Positions 1 to 9,175 of a stretch of 64,000 nt of DNA are shown in pieces (the stretch's first letter is position 1; the number at the start of each line of letters is the position of its first letter). A model generated the notes under the pieces. That model made no database searches. It had not been told where the DNA came from and saw only the letters and a program-made list of their open reading frames with translations. Origin of the DNA: Thioclava sp. JE_KL1 (lineage in GTDB: Bacteria > Pseudomonadota > Alphaproteobacteria > Rhodobacterales > Rhodobacteraceae); NCBI RefSeq assembly GCF_009296265.1, contig NZ_WBJS01000002.1:62001-126000 (forward strand), given 5' to 3'. A program made the translations under genes and the position numbers.

Positions 1-699
1 CGAGGCGAAGGCGATCTCGGGATGGTTCAGGATCCAGACATAGGGCGGCAGCGCGATTGCGGCGGCGATCAGCAGCGACAGAAACAGGCGGCGATCACGG
101 AAGGACGCGCGGAACTCGGGAAAACCGATCAGCGCAAAGGTCGTCGAGATCGGTAGCAGCACGAAGTTGTATTTCGACAGCAGCCCCACGCCCAGCACCA
201 GTCCGAGCGTCACGAAGCCCGCGAGGCTGGGGCGGCGCGCGATCCACCAGATCGTCGCGAAGCATAACGCCGCCGAAAAGGTCGCAAGCACCGAATGGGT
301 CAGGGCGCGCTGGCTCTCCCATGCGATCTGCGGCAGCAGCATGAGGCCCAGCGTCGCGACCCATGCCCGCCGCGGATCGAGCCGCGTGCGCATCAGCCCG
401 TAGCAGGTCAGGACGGTGCCGCAGAGCAGGGTGTTTTTCAAAAGCGCGAGGCCGAACATCGTCTGCCCGGTCACCATGAAGACCAGATGTTGCAGCCATG
501 CGAAGAGCGGCAGTTGCGGGCCGTAGCCCCACGCGAAGCTGCGCGCATCGAAGATCATCTGCGCATCGTCGAGCCCGAGCGCGCCGCCCAAGGCGGTGCG
601 GTAGAGGGTCTGGAGGACGAAATAGGCGACGATGCTCAGGGGCCAGATCGCATCGGGAAGGGCGCGGCCTGCGGCTCGGGGCATCGGGTCGGCGCTCAT
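1..699 (-). CDS. Glycosyltransferase family 39-type membrane protein, C-terminus cut by the window edge
   Basis: Only the first 233 residues are present; the gene runs off the left edge. About six hydrophobic helices are visible (first near residues 18-38). An Asp pair, D44-D45, sits just after the first helix, where ArnT/PMT-type glycosyltransferases keep a catalytic acidic residue. Family members use polyprenyl-phosphate sugars as donors and work at the periplasmic face of the inner membrane, modifying lipid A, glycans or proteins; the acceptor cannot be told here. The start ATG at 699 overlaps (ATGA) the end of a possible 16-codon upstream frame. The family call is by fold pattern and could also be a related polytopic mannosyltransferase. 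Confidence 0.7.
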   Translation of the reverse strand, partial: MSADPMPRAAGRALPDAIWPLSIVAYFVLQTLYRTALGGALGLDDAQMIFDARSFAWGYGPQLPLFAWLQHLVFMVTGQTMFGLALLKNTLLCGTVLTCYGLMRTRLDPRRAWVATLGLMLLPQIAWESQRALTHSVLATFSAALCFATIWWIARRPSLAGFVTLGLVLGVGLLSKYNFVLLPISTTFALIGFPEFRASFRDRRLFLSLLIAAAIALPPYVWILNHPEIAFAS

Positions 700-895
700 G
701 CGGGCGTGCCTGTGGGGACGCGCATCACGGGAAGGGTCTGGAGCATGGCGCACCTATTGGCTGGCAGGATTGCCGCGCGGGGCGGACAGAGAGGGCGATA
801 CCACTTTCGACAGGCGGGCCAAAGCGCGAGATGTCCGAGTTTCGCCGGGCGTGGCCGCGACGCCGCGCCCTCGGTGAGCGCGGCTGTGCGACGGC

Positions 896-1222
896 TCAGG
901 CCTCTTTCGAGCGCTCGATATAGGCGCGCAGTTCCTCGGCCTCGTGCCGGGCGTCGCGCAGACCATCCATCGCCGCGCGCAGTTCCGCCTCGGTCTGGCT
1001 GAGCTGATTGGCCAGTTCCGCCTCGCGCTGCTCGACATAGACGAGCGCCTGATCGCGGGTCTCTTCGGCTTCATGCAACGCCTGCGCCATCTGCTCCAGC
1101 TCGCCCATATCGGCCTGGCTCACGCGGGTGAGGCGGTGGATCAACCAGCTCGCGAACCAGCCGAGAGCGAAAGCCACGAAAAGGATGATCGCTGTGGCGA
1201 TGATGAATTCGGTTCTGTTCAT
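896..1222 (-). CDS. Small membrane-anchored coiled-coil protein
   Basis: This is a 108-residue protein with one N-terminal membrane helix (about residues 5-27) followed by a highly charged, heptad-like helical region to the C-terminus rich in Glu, Gln, Arg and Ala. It begins 11 bp after the stop of the OmpA-family gene on the same strand, so the two are probably cotranscribed and may act together at the envelope. The start at 1222 directly precedes the membrane helix; upstream residues in the same frame are Arg-rich shadow of the OmpA gene. I recognise no named family and infer only a membrane-tethered coiled coil. Confidence 0.75.
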   Translation of the reverse strand: MNRTEFIIATAIILFVAFALGWFASWLIHRLTRVSQADMGELEQMAQALHEAEETRDQALVYVEQREAELANQLSQTEAELRAAMDGLRDARHEAEELRAYIERSKEA

Positions 1223-1233
1223 ATGACGTCCCT

Positions 1234-3303
1234 TCAGCCCTTCGACAGGTCCTCCGGCCGGGATTGCGGGCGCGGCGTTTGATCGCCGGGCGTCTCGACC
1301 GGAATTTCTTCTTCTTGCGGGGTTTTTTCCCCCGGTTCTGCGGCGGTGTCCCCATCGCCGTTTTCGCTTTGCGCACCGTCCTCGGTGGCGGGCGCGCCGT
1401 CGTCGGTCACTGCGCCGTTCCAATGCGGCTCGCCGTCTTCTGCGGCGCCTGTCGCATCTGCGGTGGCATCGGGCAGCGCATCGTCGCCCACCGGCGCCTC
1501 ATCCAGCAGGACGAATTCGATCCGACGGTTCTTCTCGCGGCCTGCCTCGGTGTCGTTCGAGGCGATCGGTTGCGCTTCGCCGTAGCCTTTCGCTTCGAGA
1601 TTGCCGATCAGCACGCCACGGTCCAGAAGCCCGCGGATCACTGCCTGCGCGCGTTGTTGCGAGAGCTGCAGGTTCATTTCCTCGCGGCCCTGATTGTCGG
1701 TGTAACCGGCGACTTCCATCTTGAAATCGGTGCAGTTCTTCATCGATTTCGCCAAAGCGTCGAGCGCGTCCAGGCTTTCCGAGGCGACCTGCGCCGAACC
1801 CGGATCGAAATCGACCTTCTTCTTCTGCAGCGTCTCGTTGAGGCGCGCGACGCATTCCTTGCCGGTCGGCAGGGCCAGCTGCTCATCGAGGCGCTTGTCG
1901 TATTTCACGCTCAGGTCGATCTGCGCGTCTTCGCCGAGCTGGCTCGTCAGGATGCGCGAGATCGTGTCGGAAGCCTGCGGATCGCCTGAGATGCCGTTGA
2001 CCGAGATACCGTCGCGGGTGACCGTGACCTTGCCGTCATGGAGCACCGACAGCGCATCGAGCGCGGCCAGCGTGCGCACCGGCCAACCGGCGGGAAGCTC
2101 CTTGTCGACGCGGGTCGCGCCATGGACATTGTCATGGCCGAGCTTGGCGCGGGCGTAGCTTTCGATGGTCTGACGTTCGCGCGCATCGGTCACGCGGCCC
2201 TTGAGCTCGACATGGCCGTCGCCATCGCGGGTCGCGGTGAAGCTGGCCTCGGCGGCTTTCGCATCGGGGGCCGGTTCGCGCTTGGCCTTGAGCGAGAACA
2301 CTCCGGGCAGGTTCGATTCCAGCTCGCCCACGACATCGTCGAACTTCTGCTGATCGACGGTCGAGGGGGCATCGAGTACGATATCGGCATCGGAGAAGGT
2401 CACCGAACCTGCGCCGAGATCGCCGACCGCCTTGATCGCCATCTGCGCGGCCTTGGACCAATCGGGCGACGGGGTGCCCATGCCGATGGTGCAGGTCAGC
2501 GTGCCTTTCGCGCCTGTCGCGCGGGCGGCGGTCAGGATGCGGTCGCGCGCGCGCTCGTTATCGGCGGAGCAGGCGTCGAAATGCGGGCCTTCCTCCTCGT
2601 CGATGAGGAAGCGCAGGGTGAAGGGGGTGATCACGGGGCGCGGCGCGGAGATGTCGAAGCTGAGCTTGAGATCGGTGGGGCGGCGGCGTGCGAGCGAGGT
2701 CTCCACCCGGCCTTTCTCGGAGGGGCTGTCGGTGATCGCCTGAACCGAGACCTTGCCGGCGGTGACCGAAATCTTAGAGCGCGGCAGCGTCTCGATTGTC
2801 GTCATCGCGAATTGCATCGCCTCGTCCCAGCCGCCGGGCACCGGGTAGTCGGCGCTCTCCAGCATGTCGGTGACACCATCCTCGCCCGCGACTTTCGAGA
2901 GCTTCTCGACGATCGCATCGCGGTCGACCGAAGCGGGCACCAGCCCGATCAGCGAGATGCCGTTCTCGTTGCGCAGCATTTCCAGCGAGAAGGCGGGGGG
3001 CGTGATCGGCTTGGTGATCTGCGTGTCGGTATTGTCGACGACCCGCGAGCTATCGACGTATTTGTCGACCTCCGAGACGGCGCGGAAGCGCTCGGCCTCG
3101 GTCGGGGCGGTGCCGGAGAGGAGGACTTGCAGCCCGTCGGTATGGATCCGCATCCAGCCGTAGCCCTGCGCCTCCATCGCGACGCGTACTTCTTGTTTCG
3201 TGGATTTCTCGACAACGGTCGCAGCGCCGCCCGCAATGACTGCGGACACGACGAGTGCGAGGACAAAGGCGGCGATCGTCAACAAGGTGGCGCGGCTGCG
3301 CAT
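1234..3303 (-). CDS. OmpA-family envelope protein with BON-like repeats
   Basis: The product is 689 residues with an uncleaved-looking N-terminal hydrophobic helix (about residues 7-28), a long periplasmic region with BON-like alpha/beta repeats, and an OmpA C-terminal peptidoglycan-binding domain at about residues 495-596 (FDPGSA start, GYTDNQG, NLQLSQQRA, NRRIEF). The last ~90 residues are Pro/Glu/Asp-rich and probably disordered. OmpA_C domains bind diaminopimelate in peptidoglycan, so this is likely an inner-membrane-anchored wall-binding protein. It is much longer than ordinary OmpA/Pal proteins. The small coiled-coil gene downstream is likely in the same operon. Exact role unknown. Confidence 0.85.
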   Translation of the reverse strand: MRSRATLLTIAAFVLALVVSAVIAGGAATVVEKSTKQEVRVAMEAQGYGWMRIHTDGLQVLLSGTAPTEAERFRAVSEVDKYVDSSRVVDNTDTQITKPITPPAFSLEMLRNENGISLIGLVPASVDRDAIVEKLSKVAGEDGVTDMLESADYPVPGGWDEAMQFAMTTIETLPRSKISVTAGKVSVQAITDSPSEKGRVETSLARRRPTDLKLSFDISAPRPVITPFTLRFLIDEEEGPHFDACSADNERARDRILTAARATGAKGTLTCTIGMGTPSPDWSKAAQMAIKAVGDLGAGSVTFSDADIVLDAPSTVDQQKFDDVVGELESNLPGVFSLKAKREPAPDAKAAEASFTATRDGDGHVELKGRVTDARERQTIESYARAKLGHDNVHGATRVDKELPAGWPVRTLAALDALSVLHDGKVTVTRDGISVNGISGDPQASDTISRILTSQLGEDAQIDLSVKYDKRLDEQLALPTGKECVARLNETLQKKKVDFDPGSAQVASESLDALDALAKSMKNCTDFKMEVAGYTDNQGREEMNLQLSQQRAQAVIRGLLDRGVLIGNLEAKGYGEAQPIASNDTEAGREKNRRIEFVLLDEAPVGDDALPDATADATGAAEDGEPHWNGAVTDDGAPATEDGAQSENGDGDTAAEPGEKTPQEEEIPVETPGDQTPRPQSRPEDLSKG

Positions 3304-3381
3304 CGGTCTCAGGCCCTCCCCCGGGGAATCTTTATCCCGTTTCCTTAAGGCGCAGGGGCGCGGGGATCAATCGAAACGCCG

Positions 3382-4386
3382 TTACACGATTGCGCCAACG
3401 GCGAGAAACAGCGCAGCGATGAGGCCCGTGTCGCGGTTCGCGCGGAACAGTTTCAGGCAGGTGTCCGGCTCGTCGATATCGAGCTGGCGCATCTGCCAGA
3501 GCATGTGCCACCCCATCGCCCAGGGCGCGAGCAGCGAGATCGCGAGGCGCAGCGGCGGCGCGCCGGGCAGCAGCGCACCCATCACCGCGATGGTCATCAG
3601 CGCAACAGAAGTCATCAGGAAGCCGCCGAGCCATTTCGCGCTATCGTCCCCAAAGAGCCGCGCGGTGGATTTCACCCCGATGAGCGCATCGTCTTCCTTG
3701 TCCTGATGCGCATAGATCGTGTCGTAGAACAGCGTCCAGGCCATGCCCGCGAAATAGAGTACGACGGGCGGCCAGCTGAGGCTGCCGGTATGCGCGACCC
3801 ACAAAAGCAGCGCGCCCCAGTTGAAGGCGATGCCGAGGAAAATCTGAGGCCACCAGGTGAAGCGCTTGGCGAAGGGATAGATCGCGACCGGACCGAGCGA
3901 CACGATCCCGAGGATGATTGCGGGCGTGTTGAAGGTCAGCAGGATCGCGAAAGAGATCAGCGACTGGATCACCGCCCAGGCCAGCGCCTGTTTTGTCGAG
4001 ACCTGCCCCGAGGGGATCGGCCGCGAGCGGGTGCGGGCCACGCCTGCGTCGATGTCGCGGTCGGTGATGTCGTTCCATGTGCAGCCCGCGCCGCGCATCA
4101 GGAAGGCCCCTATCGACGCGCCCACCGCGAGCCAAAGATCCCACCAGATGAAGCCGCCCGTAGAGGATGCCGCCAGCGCGATCGACCAGTAGCAGGGCAG
4201 CAGCAGGAGCCACGTCCCGATCGGTCGGTCGGCACGGCTCAGCCGCAGGTAGGGCCGCGTCCATGCCGGGGCCAGCCGGTCGACCCAGTTGCCGCGATAG
4301 GCATCCGCGACCGTGCCGTTTGCGTCGTTCGGGGGCTCGCCCGTGCTCGCGTTTGCCGCCTCTGGCGTTTCGGTTTTTCCGCTCAT
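3382..4386 (-). CDS. ubiA: 4-hydroxybenzoate polyprenyltransferase
   Basis: UbiA attaches the polyprenyl tail to 4-hydroxybenzoate in ubiquinone synthesis, inside the inner membrane. The 334-residue protein has the two prenyl-diphosphate/Mg motifs: NDITDRDID near residues 105-113 and DKEDD near residue 227, separated by the expected set of membrane helices. The N-terminal ~35 residues are a hydrophilic extension. The chosen ATG (4386) lies only 12 bp from the divergent rsmE start, so each gene's promoter must lie within the other's coding sequence or in that tiny gap. The polyprenyl diphosphate synthase that would feed it (ispB) is also in this window. Confidence 0.93.
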   Translation of the reverse strand: MSGKTETPEAANASTGEPPNDANGTVADAYRGNWVDRLAPAWTRPYLRLSRADRPIGTWLLLLPCYWSIALAASSTGGFIWWDLWLAVGASIGAFLMRGAGCTWNDITDRDIDAGVARTRSRPIPSGQVSTKQALAWAVIQSLISFAILLTFNTPAIILGIVSLGPVAIYPFAKRFTWWPQIFLGIAFNWGALLLWVAHTGSLSWPPVVLYFAGMAWTLFYDTIYAHQDKEDDALIGVKSTARLFGDDSAKWLGGFLMTSVALMTIAVMGALLPGAPPLRLAISLLAPWAMGWHMLWQMRQLDIDEPDTCLKLFRANRDTGLIAALFLAVGAIV

Positions 4387-4398
4387 ACAGTCCGCCTC

Positions 4399-5124
4399 AT
4401 GGAACGTGCCAAGATCAGGCTCTGTGTAGAGCACCCGCTGGGCGCGGGGCAAGCCGTGCCTCTGACTCAGGACGAAGCGAATTACCTCTTTGCGGTAATG
4501 CGGCTGGCCGTGGGCGCCCGTGTTGCGCTGTTCAACGGGCGCGATGGCGAGTGGACGGCGGAGGTCGTCGAGGCTCACAAGAAGCGCGGCATTCTGGCCT
4601 GTGTCGAGCAGGCCGCGCCGCAGCTCGCGCCGCCCGATCTCTGGCTGATCTTCGCGCCGATCAAGAAAGAGCGCACCGATTTCATCGTCGAAAAAGCGAC
4701 CGAGCTGGGCTGCGCCAAGGTGTTGCCGGTGCAGACCGAGTTTACCAATTCCGCGCGCATCCGGCAGGACCGCTTGCAGGCCCATGCCAAGGAGGCGGCG
4801 GAGCAATGTCTGGGCACCTATGTGCCGCCGGTCGAGGATTTGCTGGGGCTCAAGAAGCTGCTGGATGGCTGGGATCCGAGCCGCCGCATCCTTTGGGCGG
4901 ATGAGGCTTTGGTTGGGCCTGCAGAGACGCTCGCGGGGCTGCAGCCCGGCCCTTGGGCGATCCTGATCGGGCCCGAAGGCGGGTTCTCGGAGGCCGAGCG
5001 CGAGTTGCTCCGCAGTCTCGAATTCGTGACCCCCGTCAGTCTCGGTCCGCGCATCCTGCGCGCCGATACGGCGGTCTGCGCGGCGATCACATTGTGGCAA
5101 TCGGCGCTGGGAGACTGGCGGTGA
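4399..5124 (+). CDS. rsmE: 16S rRNA (uracil(1498)-N3)-methyltransferase
   Basis: RsmE uses S-adenosylmethionine to methylate N3 of U1498 in 16S rRNA. The 241-residue protein shows the SPOUT trefoil-knot signature: IGPEGGFS at about residues 188-195, then SLGPRILRADTA near residues 214-225, with KKERTDF and ATELGC motifs earlier. The N-terminus is a PUA-like barrel. The ATG is 12 bp from the divergent ubiA start codon. The stop overlaps the GTG of the next gene (GTGA), indicating translational coupling to the downstream membrane protein. Confidence 0.93.
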   Translation: MERAKIRLCVEHPLGAGQAVPLTQDEANYLFAVMRLAVGARVALFNGRDGEWTAEVVEAHKKRGILACVEQAAPQLAPPDLWLIFAPIKKERTDFIVEKATELGCAKVLPVQTEFTNSARIRQDRLQAHAKEAAEQCLGTYVPPVEDLLGLKKLLDGWDPSRRILWADEALVGPAETLAGLQPGPWAILIGPEGGFSEAERELLRSLEFVTPVSLGPRILRADTAVCAAITLWQSALGDWR

Positions 5125-5675
5125 TCCGTCCCGAGGTCGCAGAAGGGTTCAAGCGCTGGGGCGAGGTGATCGCGGCTGGCGTCGTGGTGGCGTTCGGTGC
5201 GTGGCTGATCTGGCTCGGCGGATTGATCCTGATGCCGCTGGGACTGGTCGCCGTGGCGCTCGGGCTTGGCTGGGCGCTGATCGGCTGGCGGCGGCTGCGC
5301 TTCGCGCGTGAAACAAATGCGCCGGGTCTGGTCGAGATCGACGAGGGCCGTATCTCCTATTTCGCGGCCAGCCGGGCGCGCGCCATCGCGGGGCCGGGCA
5401 GCAATGTCTCGGCCCTCGGGATGGGTGGCGAATTGCCCCTTCGCGAACTGGCGGAAATCCGACTGCTGACGCTGCAGGGCCAACAATACTGGCGGCTGCG
5501 CAGCCTCTCGGGCGAGGCGCTGCTGATCCCGCTCGATGCGGCGGGGGCGGATGCGCTCTACGACGCTTTCGCGAGCCTGCCGGGGATCGATATGGGGAAG
5601 ATTTCCAGCGCGCTTGACCAGCAGACTGCCGCACAGAGCCTCTGGACCCGCAAACAGGTTTCACGCTTGACTTGA
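5121..5675 (+). CDS. Conserved two-helix membrane protein, function unknown
   Basis: This 184-residue protein starts at GTG 5121, which overlaps the rsmE stop by four bases. Two adjacent hydrophobic helices (about residues 16-35 and 39-56) are followed by a soluble C-terminal domain of about 125 residues with mixed alpha/beta character, resembling the PH-like layout of small bacterial membrane proteins, although I cannot assign a family. A GC hairpin (5686-5701, stem GCGCCAC) lies between it and gshA and lacks a T tract. Its coupling to rsmE suggests a shared transcript rather than a shared function. Confidence 0.75.
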   Translation: MIRPEVAEGFKRWGEVIAAGVVVAFGAWLIWLGGLILMPLGLVAVALGLGWALIGWRRLRFARETNAPGLVEIDEGRISYFAASRARAIAGPGSNVSALGMGGELPLRELAEIRLLTLQGQQYWRLRSLSGEALLIPLDAAGADALYDAFASLPGIDMGKISSALDQQTAAQSLWTRKQVSRLT

Positions 5676-5726
5676 GCCAACCCCCGCGCCACCTGTGGCG
5701 CTCCATAAAGCGACGCGAGAAAAGAC

Positions 5727-7097
5727 ATGTCCATTCCGCAGCAGGGCGGTGGCCCGATCGAGCGCTTCGAGCAACTGGCCGAATATCTGGCCGAAGGTGA
5801 GAAGCCGCGCGACGACTGGCGCATCGGCACCGAGCATGAAAAATTCGGCTATTGCGCGGACAAGCAATTGCCGCTGCCCTATGACGGCCCGCGGTCGATC
5901 AAGGCGATGCTGGAAGGTCTGCGCGACCGCTTCGGCTGGAAGCCGGTGGAAGAGCAGGGCAAGATCATCGGGCTGGAACTGAACGGCGCGAATGTGAGCC
6001 TCGAGCCGGGCGGTCAGCTGGAACTGTCGGGCGCGCCGCTCGAGACGATCCACCAGACCTGCGACGAGGTGAACGAGCATCTGCGCGAAGTGCAGTCGGT
6101 CGCCGACGATATCGGTGTGAAGTTCATCGGTCTGGGCGCGGCCCCGATCTGGACGCAGGACCAGATGCACATGATGCCCAAGGGGCGCTATCGGCTGATG
6201 ACCGATTACATGGGCCGCGTGGGCGAGCTGGGCACGCAGATGATGTATCGCACCTGCACCGTGCAGGTGAATCTCGACTTCGGTTCGGAAGCCGACATGG
6301 TGCAGAAGATGCGCGTGGCGCTGGCGCTGCAGCCGGTGGCGACCGCTCTGTTCGCCAATTCGCCCTTCCTCGACGGCAAGCCCAACGGCATGAAATCGTG
6401 GCGCAGCCATATCTGGCAGAACCTCGACGATGCGCGCACCGGCATGCTGCCCTTCATGTTCGACGAAGGCGCAGGCTACGAGGCTTACGCGAACTACGTT
6501 CTCGATGTGCCGATGTATTTCGTCTATCGCGACGGGAAATATATCGACGCGCTGGGGCAGTCCTTCCGCGACTTCCTGAAGGGCGAGCTGCCCGCGCTGC
6601 CCGGCGAGAAGCCGACGCTGAGCGATTGGGCCGATCACCTGACGACCGTCTTCCCCGAGGCGCGCGCGAAGAAATTCATCGAGATGCGCGGTGCCGATGG
6701 CGGGCCGTGGCGGCGTCTGTGCGCGCTGCCCGCGCTGTGGGTCGGTCTGCTTTACGACCAGACCGCGCTGGATGCCGCATGGGATCTGGTGAAGGGCTTC
6801 GACCACGAGACCCGCGAAGGTCTGCGCCGCGCGGCGGCGGTCGATGCGCTGCAGGGCGAGTTCAACGGCGTGAAGCTGCACGACCTCGCACGCGAGACGG
6901 TGGCGATCGCGAAATCCGGTCTGGCGTCGCGGGCGCGGCCCGGCGCCGGCGGGATGATCCCCGACGAGACCCATTTCCTCAACGCGCTGGAAGAGAGCGT
7001 CGAGACGGGCCGCGTGCCTGCCGACGAGCTTCTCGAGAAGTATCACGGCGAGTGGAATGGCGATCTGAGCAAGATCTACGCCGAATACAGCTACTGA
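5727..7097 (+). CDS. gshA: Glutamate--cysteine ligase, plant/proteobacterial type
   Basis: GshA makes gamma-glutamylcysteine from glutamate, cysteine and ATP, the first step of glutathione synthesis in the cytoplasm. The 456-residue length and sequence (IGTEHEKF at residues 33-40, LELNGANVSLEPGGQLELSG region, the MMYRTCTVQVN segment) match the class shared by plants and alphaproteobacteria rather than the E. coli class. The second-step gene gshB is not in the window. The start ATG is preceded by GCGAG at a suitable distance. Confidence 0.92.
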   Translation: MSIPQQGGGPIERFEQLAEYLAEGEKPRDDWRIGTEHEKFGYCADKQLPLPYDGPRSIKAMLEGLRDRFGWKPVEEQGKIIGLELNGANVSLEPGGQLELSGAPLETIHQTCDEVNEHLREVQSVADDIGVKFIGLGAAPIWTQDQMHMMPKGRYRLMTDYMGRVGELGTQMMYRTCTVQVNLDFGSEADMVQKMRVALALQPVATALFANSPFLDGKPNGMKSWRSHIWQNLDDARTGMLPFMFDEGAGYEAYANYVLDVPMYFVYRDGKYIDALGQSFRDFLKGELPALPGEKPTLSDWADHLTTVFPEARAKKFIEMRGADGGPWRRLCALPALWVGLLYDQTALDAAWDLVKGFDHETREGLRRAAAVDALQGEFNGVKLHDLARETVAIAKSGLASRARPGAGGMIPDETHFLNALEESVETGRVPADELLEKYHGEWNGDLSKIYAEYSY

Positions 7098-7134
7098 CGA
7101 GAGGGCAGGGCGGTCAGACGCCCTGTCGTTCCTC

Positions 7135-7830
7135 TCACCGCGACCCCAGCCGCTCGCGCACCCATTCCGGGACCAGCACGCTCGCCGGGCCTTGGCGCGA
7201 TGTGTCGAACATCGTGCTGCCCGCCGAGGGGTCGAGGTTCAGCTCCAGCGTCTCCACCCCGCACATCGCGGCGTCCTGCACGAAGCCTGCCGCCGGGTAG
7301 ACATTGCCGCTCGTGCCGATCGAGACGAACAAATCCGCCGTCTCCAGTTCGCGGATGATCCGATCCATCTGATAGGGCATCTCGTTGAACCAGACGATGT
7401 CGGGCCGCGTGGCCTTGCGCCCACACTCGGGGCAGGTGTCACGCGGCTGCATCGCCTCGGGCGCGGGCCAGCGATGGCCGCACGCGTGACACAGCGCGCC
7501 GAAGAGCGAGCCATGCATGTGGATCACGTTCTGAGAGCCGGCGCGCTCGTGCAGATCATCGACATTCTGCGTCACCACCAGAACCTCGTGGCCCGGATCG
7601 GCCTCCAGTTCGGCCAGCGCGAGATGGGCCGGGTTCGGCTGAGCCGCGCGCGCTGCTGCCCGGCGCGCATTGTAGAAGCGATGCACCAGCGCGGGGTCGC
7701 GCGCGAAGCCCTCCGGCGTCGCCACGTCCATGATGCGGTGTTCTTCCCACAGACCGTCGCTTGCCCGAAACGTGCGGATGCCGCTTTCGGCAGAAATTCC
7801 CGCGCCCGTCAGAATCACGACCTTGGCCAT
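7135..7830 (-). CDS. cobB: NAD-dependent protein deacylase (class III sirtuin)
   Basis: The 231-residue enzyme removes acyl groups from lysines using NAD+. GAGIS lies at residues 9-13, TQNVDDLHE and HMHGSL carry NAD-binding and catalytic-His positions, and two Cys pairs (CHAC, CPEC) form the zinc site. The YNAR motif places the Tyr and Arg that give CobB/SIRT5-type enzymes desuccinylase activity. The start at 7830 is chosen because GGAGGG stands seven bases upstream; the longer frame would overlap the divergent phosphatase gene. The two genes start 28 bp apart in opposite directions. Confidence 0.9.
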   Translation of the reverse strand: MAKVVILTGAGISAESGIRTFRASDGLWEEHRIMDVATPEGFARDPALVHRFYNARRAAARAAQPNPAHLALAELEADPGHEVLVVTQNVDDLHERAGSQNVIHMHGSLFGALCHACGHRWPAPEAMQPRDTCPECGRKATRPDIVWFNEMPYQMDRIIRELETADLFVSIGTSGNVYPAAGFVQDAAMCGVETLELNLDPSAGSTMFDTSRQGPASVLVPEWVRERLGSR

Positions 7831-7858
7831 CGCTGCGCCCTCCGTTATCACTTCCCCT

Positions 7859-8329
7859 ATGCGTATCCTCTTTCTCTGCCTTGGCAATATCTGCCGCTCG
7901 CCCGCCGCCGAAGCGGTGACCCGTCACAAGGCCGCCGCGGCCGGGCTCGATATCGAGTTCGACAGTGCAGGCACCGGCACCTGGCATCTCGGAGAGCCGC
8001 CCTACGATCCGATGATCGCGGCGGCGGAGGCACGCGGCTACGACATGCGGAGCCTGCGCGCACGTCAGATCCAGCCCGCCGATTACGACGGGTTCGATGT
8101 GATCCTGGCGATGGATGAGAATAACCTGCGCGATGCGCTCGACGGGGCGCCGCGCGAGATGCGCGCTCAGGTGCAGATGTTCATCGACGGGCCGGAGGGG
8201 CCGCGCGATGTGCCCGATCCCTATTTCACCCGCAATTTCGATGGAGCCCTCGATCTGATCGAGGCGGGCGCGGATCAACTGATCGCCGACCTGCTGGCCG
8301 ATGAGGAAGAAAAGCGGCGCGGGCAGTAG
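7859..8329 (+). CDS. Low-molecular-weight protein-tyrosine-phosphatase
   Basis: The 156-residue protein has the LMW-PTP P-loop CLGNICRS at residues 7-14, with nucleophile C7 and R13, and the acid/base DPYF motif near residue 120. Such enzymes dephosphorylate Tyr or, in some bacteria, Arg residues; in several species they sit in polysaccharide-export loci (Wzb), but there is no such locus beside this one. It is divergent from the sirtuin gene. The substrate is unknown; the enzyme class is secure. Confidence 0.88.
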   Translation: MRILFLCLGNICRSPAAEAVTRHKAAAAGLDIEFDSAGTGTWHLGEPPYDPMIAAAEARGYDMRSLRARQIQPADYDGFDVILAMDENNLRDALDGAPREMRAQVQMFIDGPEGPRDVPDPYFTRNFDGALDLIEAGADQLIADLLADEEEKRRGQ

Positions 8330-8352
8330 ACCGCGCGCCGCCGATCAAGCGC

Positions 8353-8661
8353 TTACTTGCAGAAGCCTTCCGCCGTCGCGGCGAAATTCTTGTAGCGGTC
8401 CCAGAAGTCCGAATCCGACTGGCGGTCGGACATGCGCACTTCCTGCGCGCGGTCGGGATCGTGGAAGAAGCTGGCGGCGCGGCGCTGGTCGCGATGGCTC
8501 AGCGTCATATCCGCGACTTGCTGGATGCAGCCGCAGGTGCCGGGATTGCTGGCGCGGCCCGCTTTCTGACACGCGTTGTCGATCGGCCCAGCCGAAGCCA
8601 TCGAAGCAAGCGCCATGGCGCCCGAGAATGCACAGAGTCCGAGTGTGGTCTTGAAAATCAT
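8353..8661 (-). CDS. Small secreted cysteine-containing protein, function unknown
   Basis: The 102-residue product has a clear signal peptide (cleavage likely after ASMASA, residue 24). The mature part has four cysteines (NACQ, TCGC and the final FCK), which suggests disulfide bonding in the periplasm. It is convergent with the phosphatase gene, with only 23 bp between the stops. I recognise the type as a conserved Rhodobacterales small exported protein but know no function. Confidence 0.72.
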   Translation of the reverse strand: MIFKTTLGLCAFSGAMALASMASAGPIDNACQKAGRASNPGTCGCIQQVADMTLSHRDQRRAASFFHDPDRAQEVRMSDRQSDSDFWDRYKNFAATAEGFCK

Positions 8662-8864
8662 CTACTGCCCCTTTGTCGTTGCGGCCGGCATGTGTTTGCC
8701 GATCCTGCCTGCTCATTTGTCCGCGATTCTAACTCAAATTCAAAAAGCGGGCAACAAAACAGGCAGGATTCCGCCGGTTTGGGGCAGGGGAGGGAACCCG
8801 TTTTCTAGTCGTCGCGTTGCGCGGGCACGGGCCCACTACATCTGGACGGCGTCCGCCCTCCAGA

Positions 8865-9056
8865 TCACTCTTCGACCGGGGTGGCCTCGTAGCCTGCGCC
8901 TTTCAGAGCGCTGATCACGGTGGATTCGGGCAGCCCTTCCACCTCGACCTCGCGATCTTCCAGATAGACATCGGCCTTGCCGCCGACCTCTTCGATCGCG
9001 GCCTCGACCGAGGCTTTGCAGTGCCCGCAGGTCATGTTCGGAACGGAATAGATCAT
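8865..9056 (-). CDS. Heavy-metal-associated domain protein, copper-chaperone type
   Basis: This is a single 63-residue HMA domain with the metal site MTCGHC at residues 8-13 (C10 and C13). Such CopZ-like proteins bind Cu(I) and pass it to P-type ATPases or regulators in the cytoplasm. No copper ATPase or CueR-type gene is adjacent, so its partner is encoded elsewhere. The start ATG is followed at once by the first beta strand (IYSVPN), as usual for the family. Confidence 0.88.
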   Translation of the reverse strand: MIYSVPNMTCGHCKASVEAAIEEVGGKADVYLEDREVEVEGLPESTVISALKGAGYEATPVEE

Positions 9057-9175
9057 CTTGCGTCTCCCGTGTTTCGTGTCTCAGGGATATGTCGGACGCG
9101 ACCGGGCCGAGGTCAATGGCAGATGGCGTTCAATCCCTCTTCCCGGCCCGCTTTTTCCCCTGTATACGCGCGCCC

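Noticed and set aside
2038-3348. 436-codon plus-strand frame opposite the OmpA-family gene
   Set aside because: Antisense shadow; Arg/Gly/His-rich with no domain, while the minus strand encodes a full OmpA_C domain protein.
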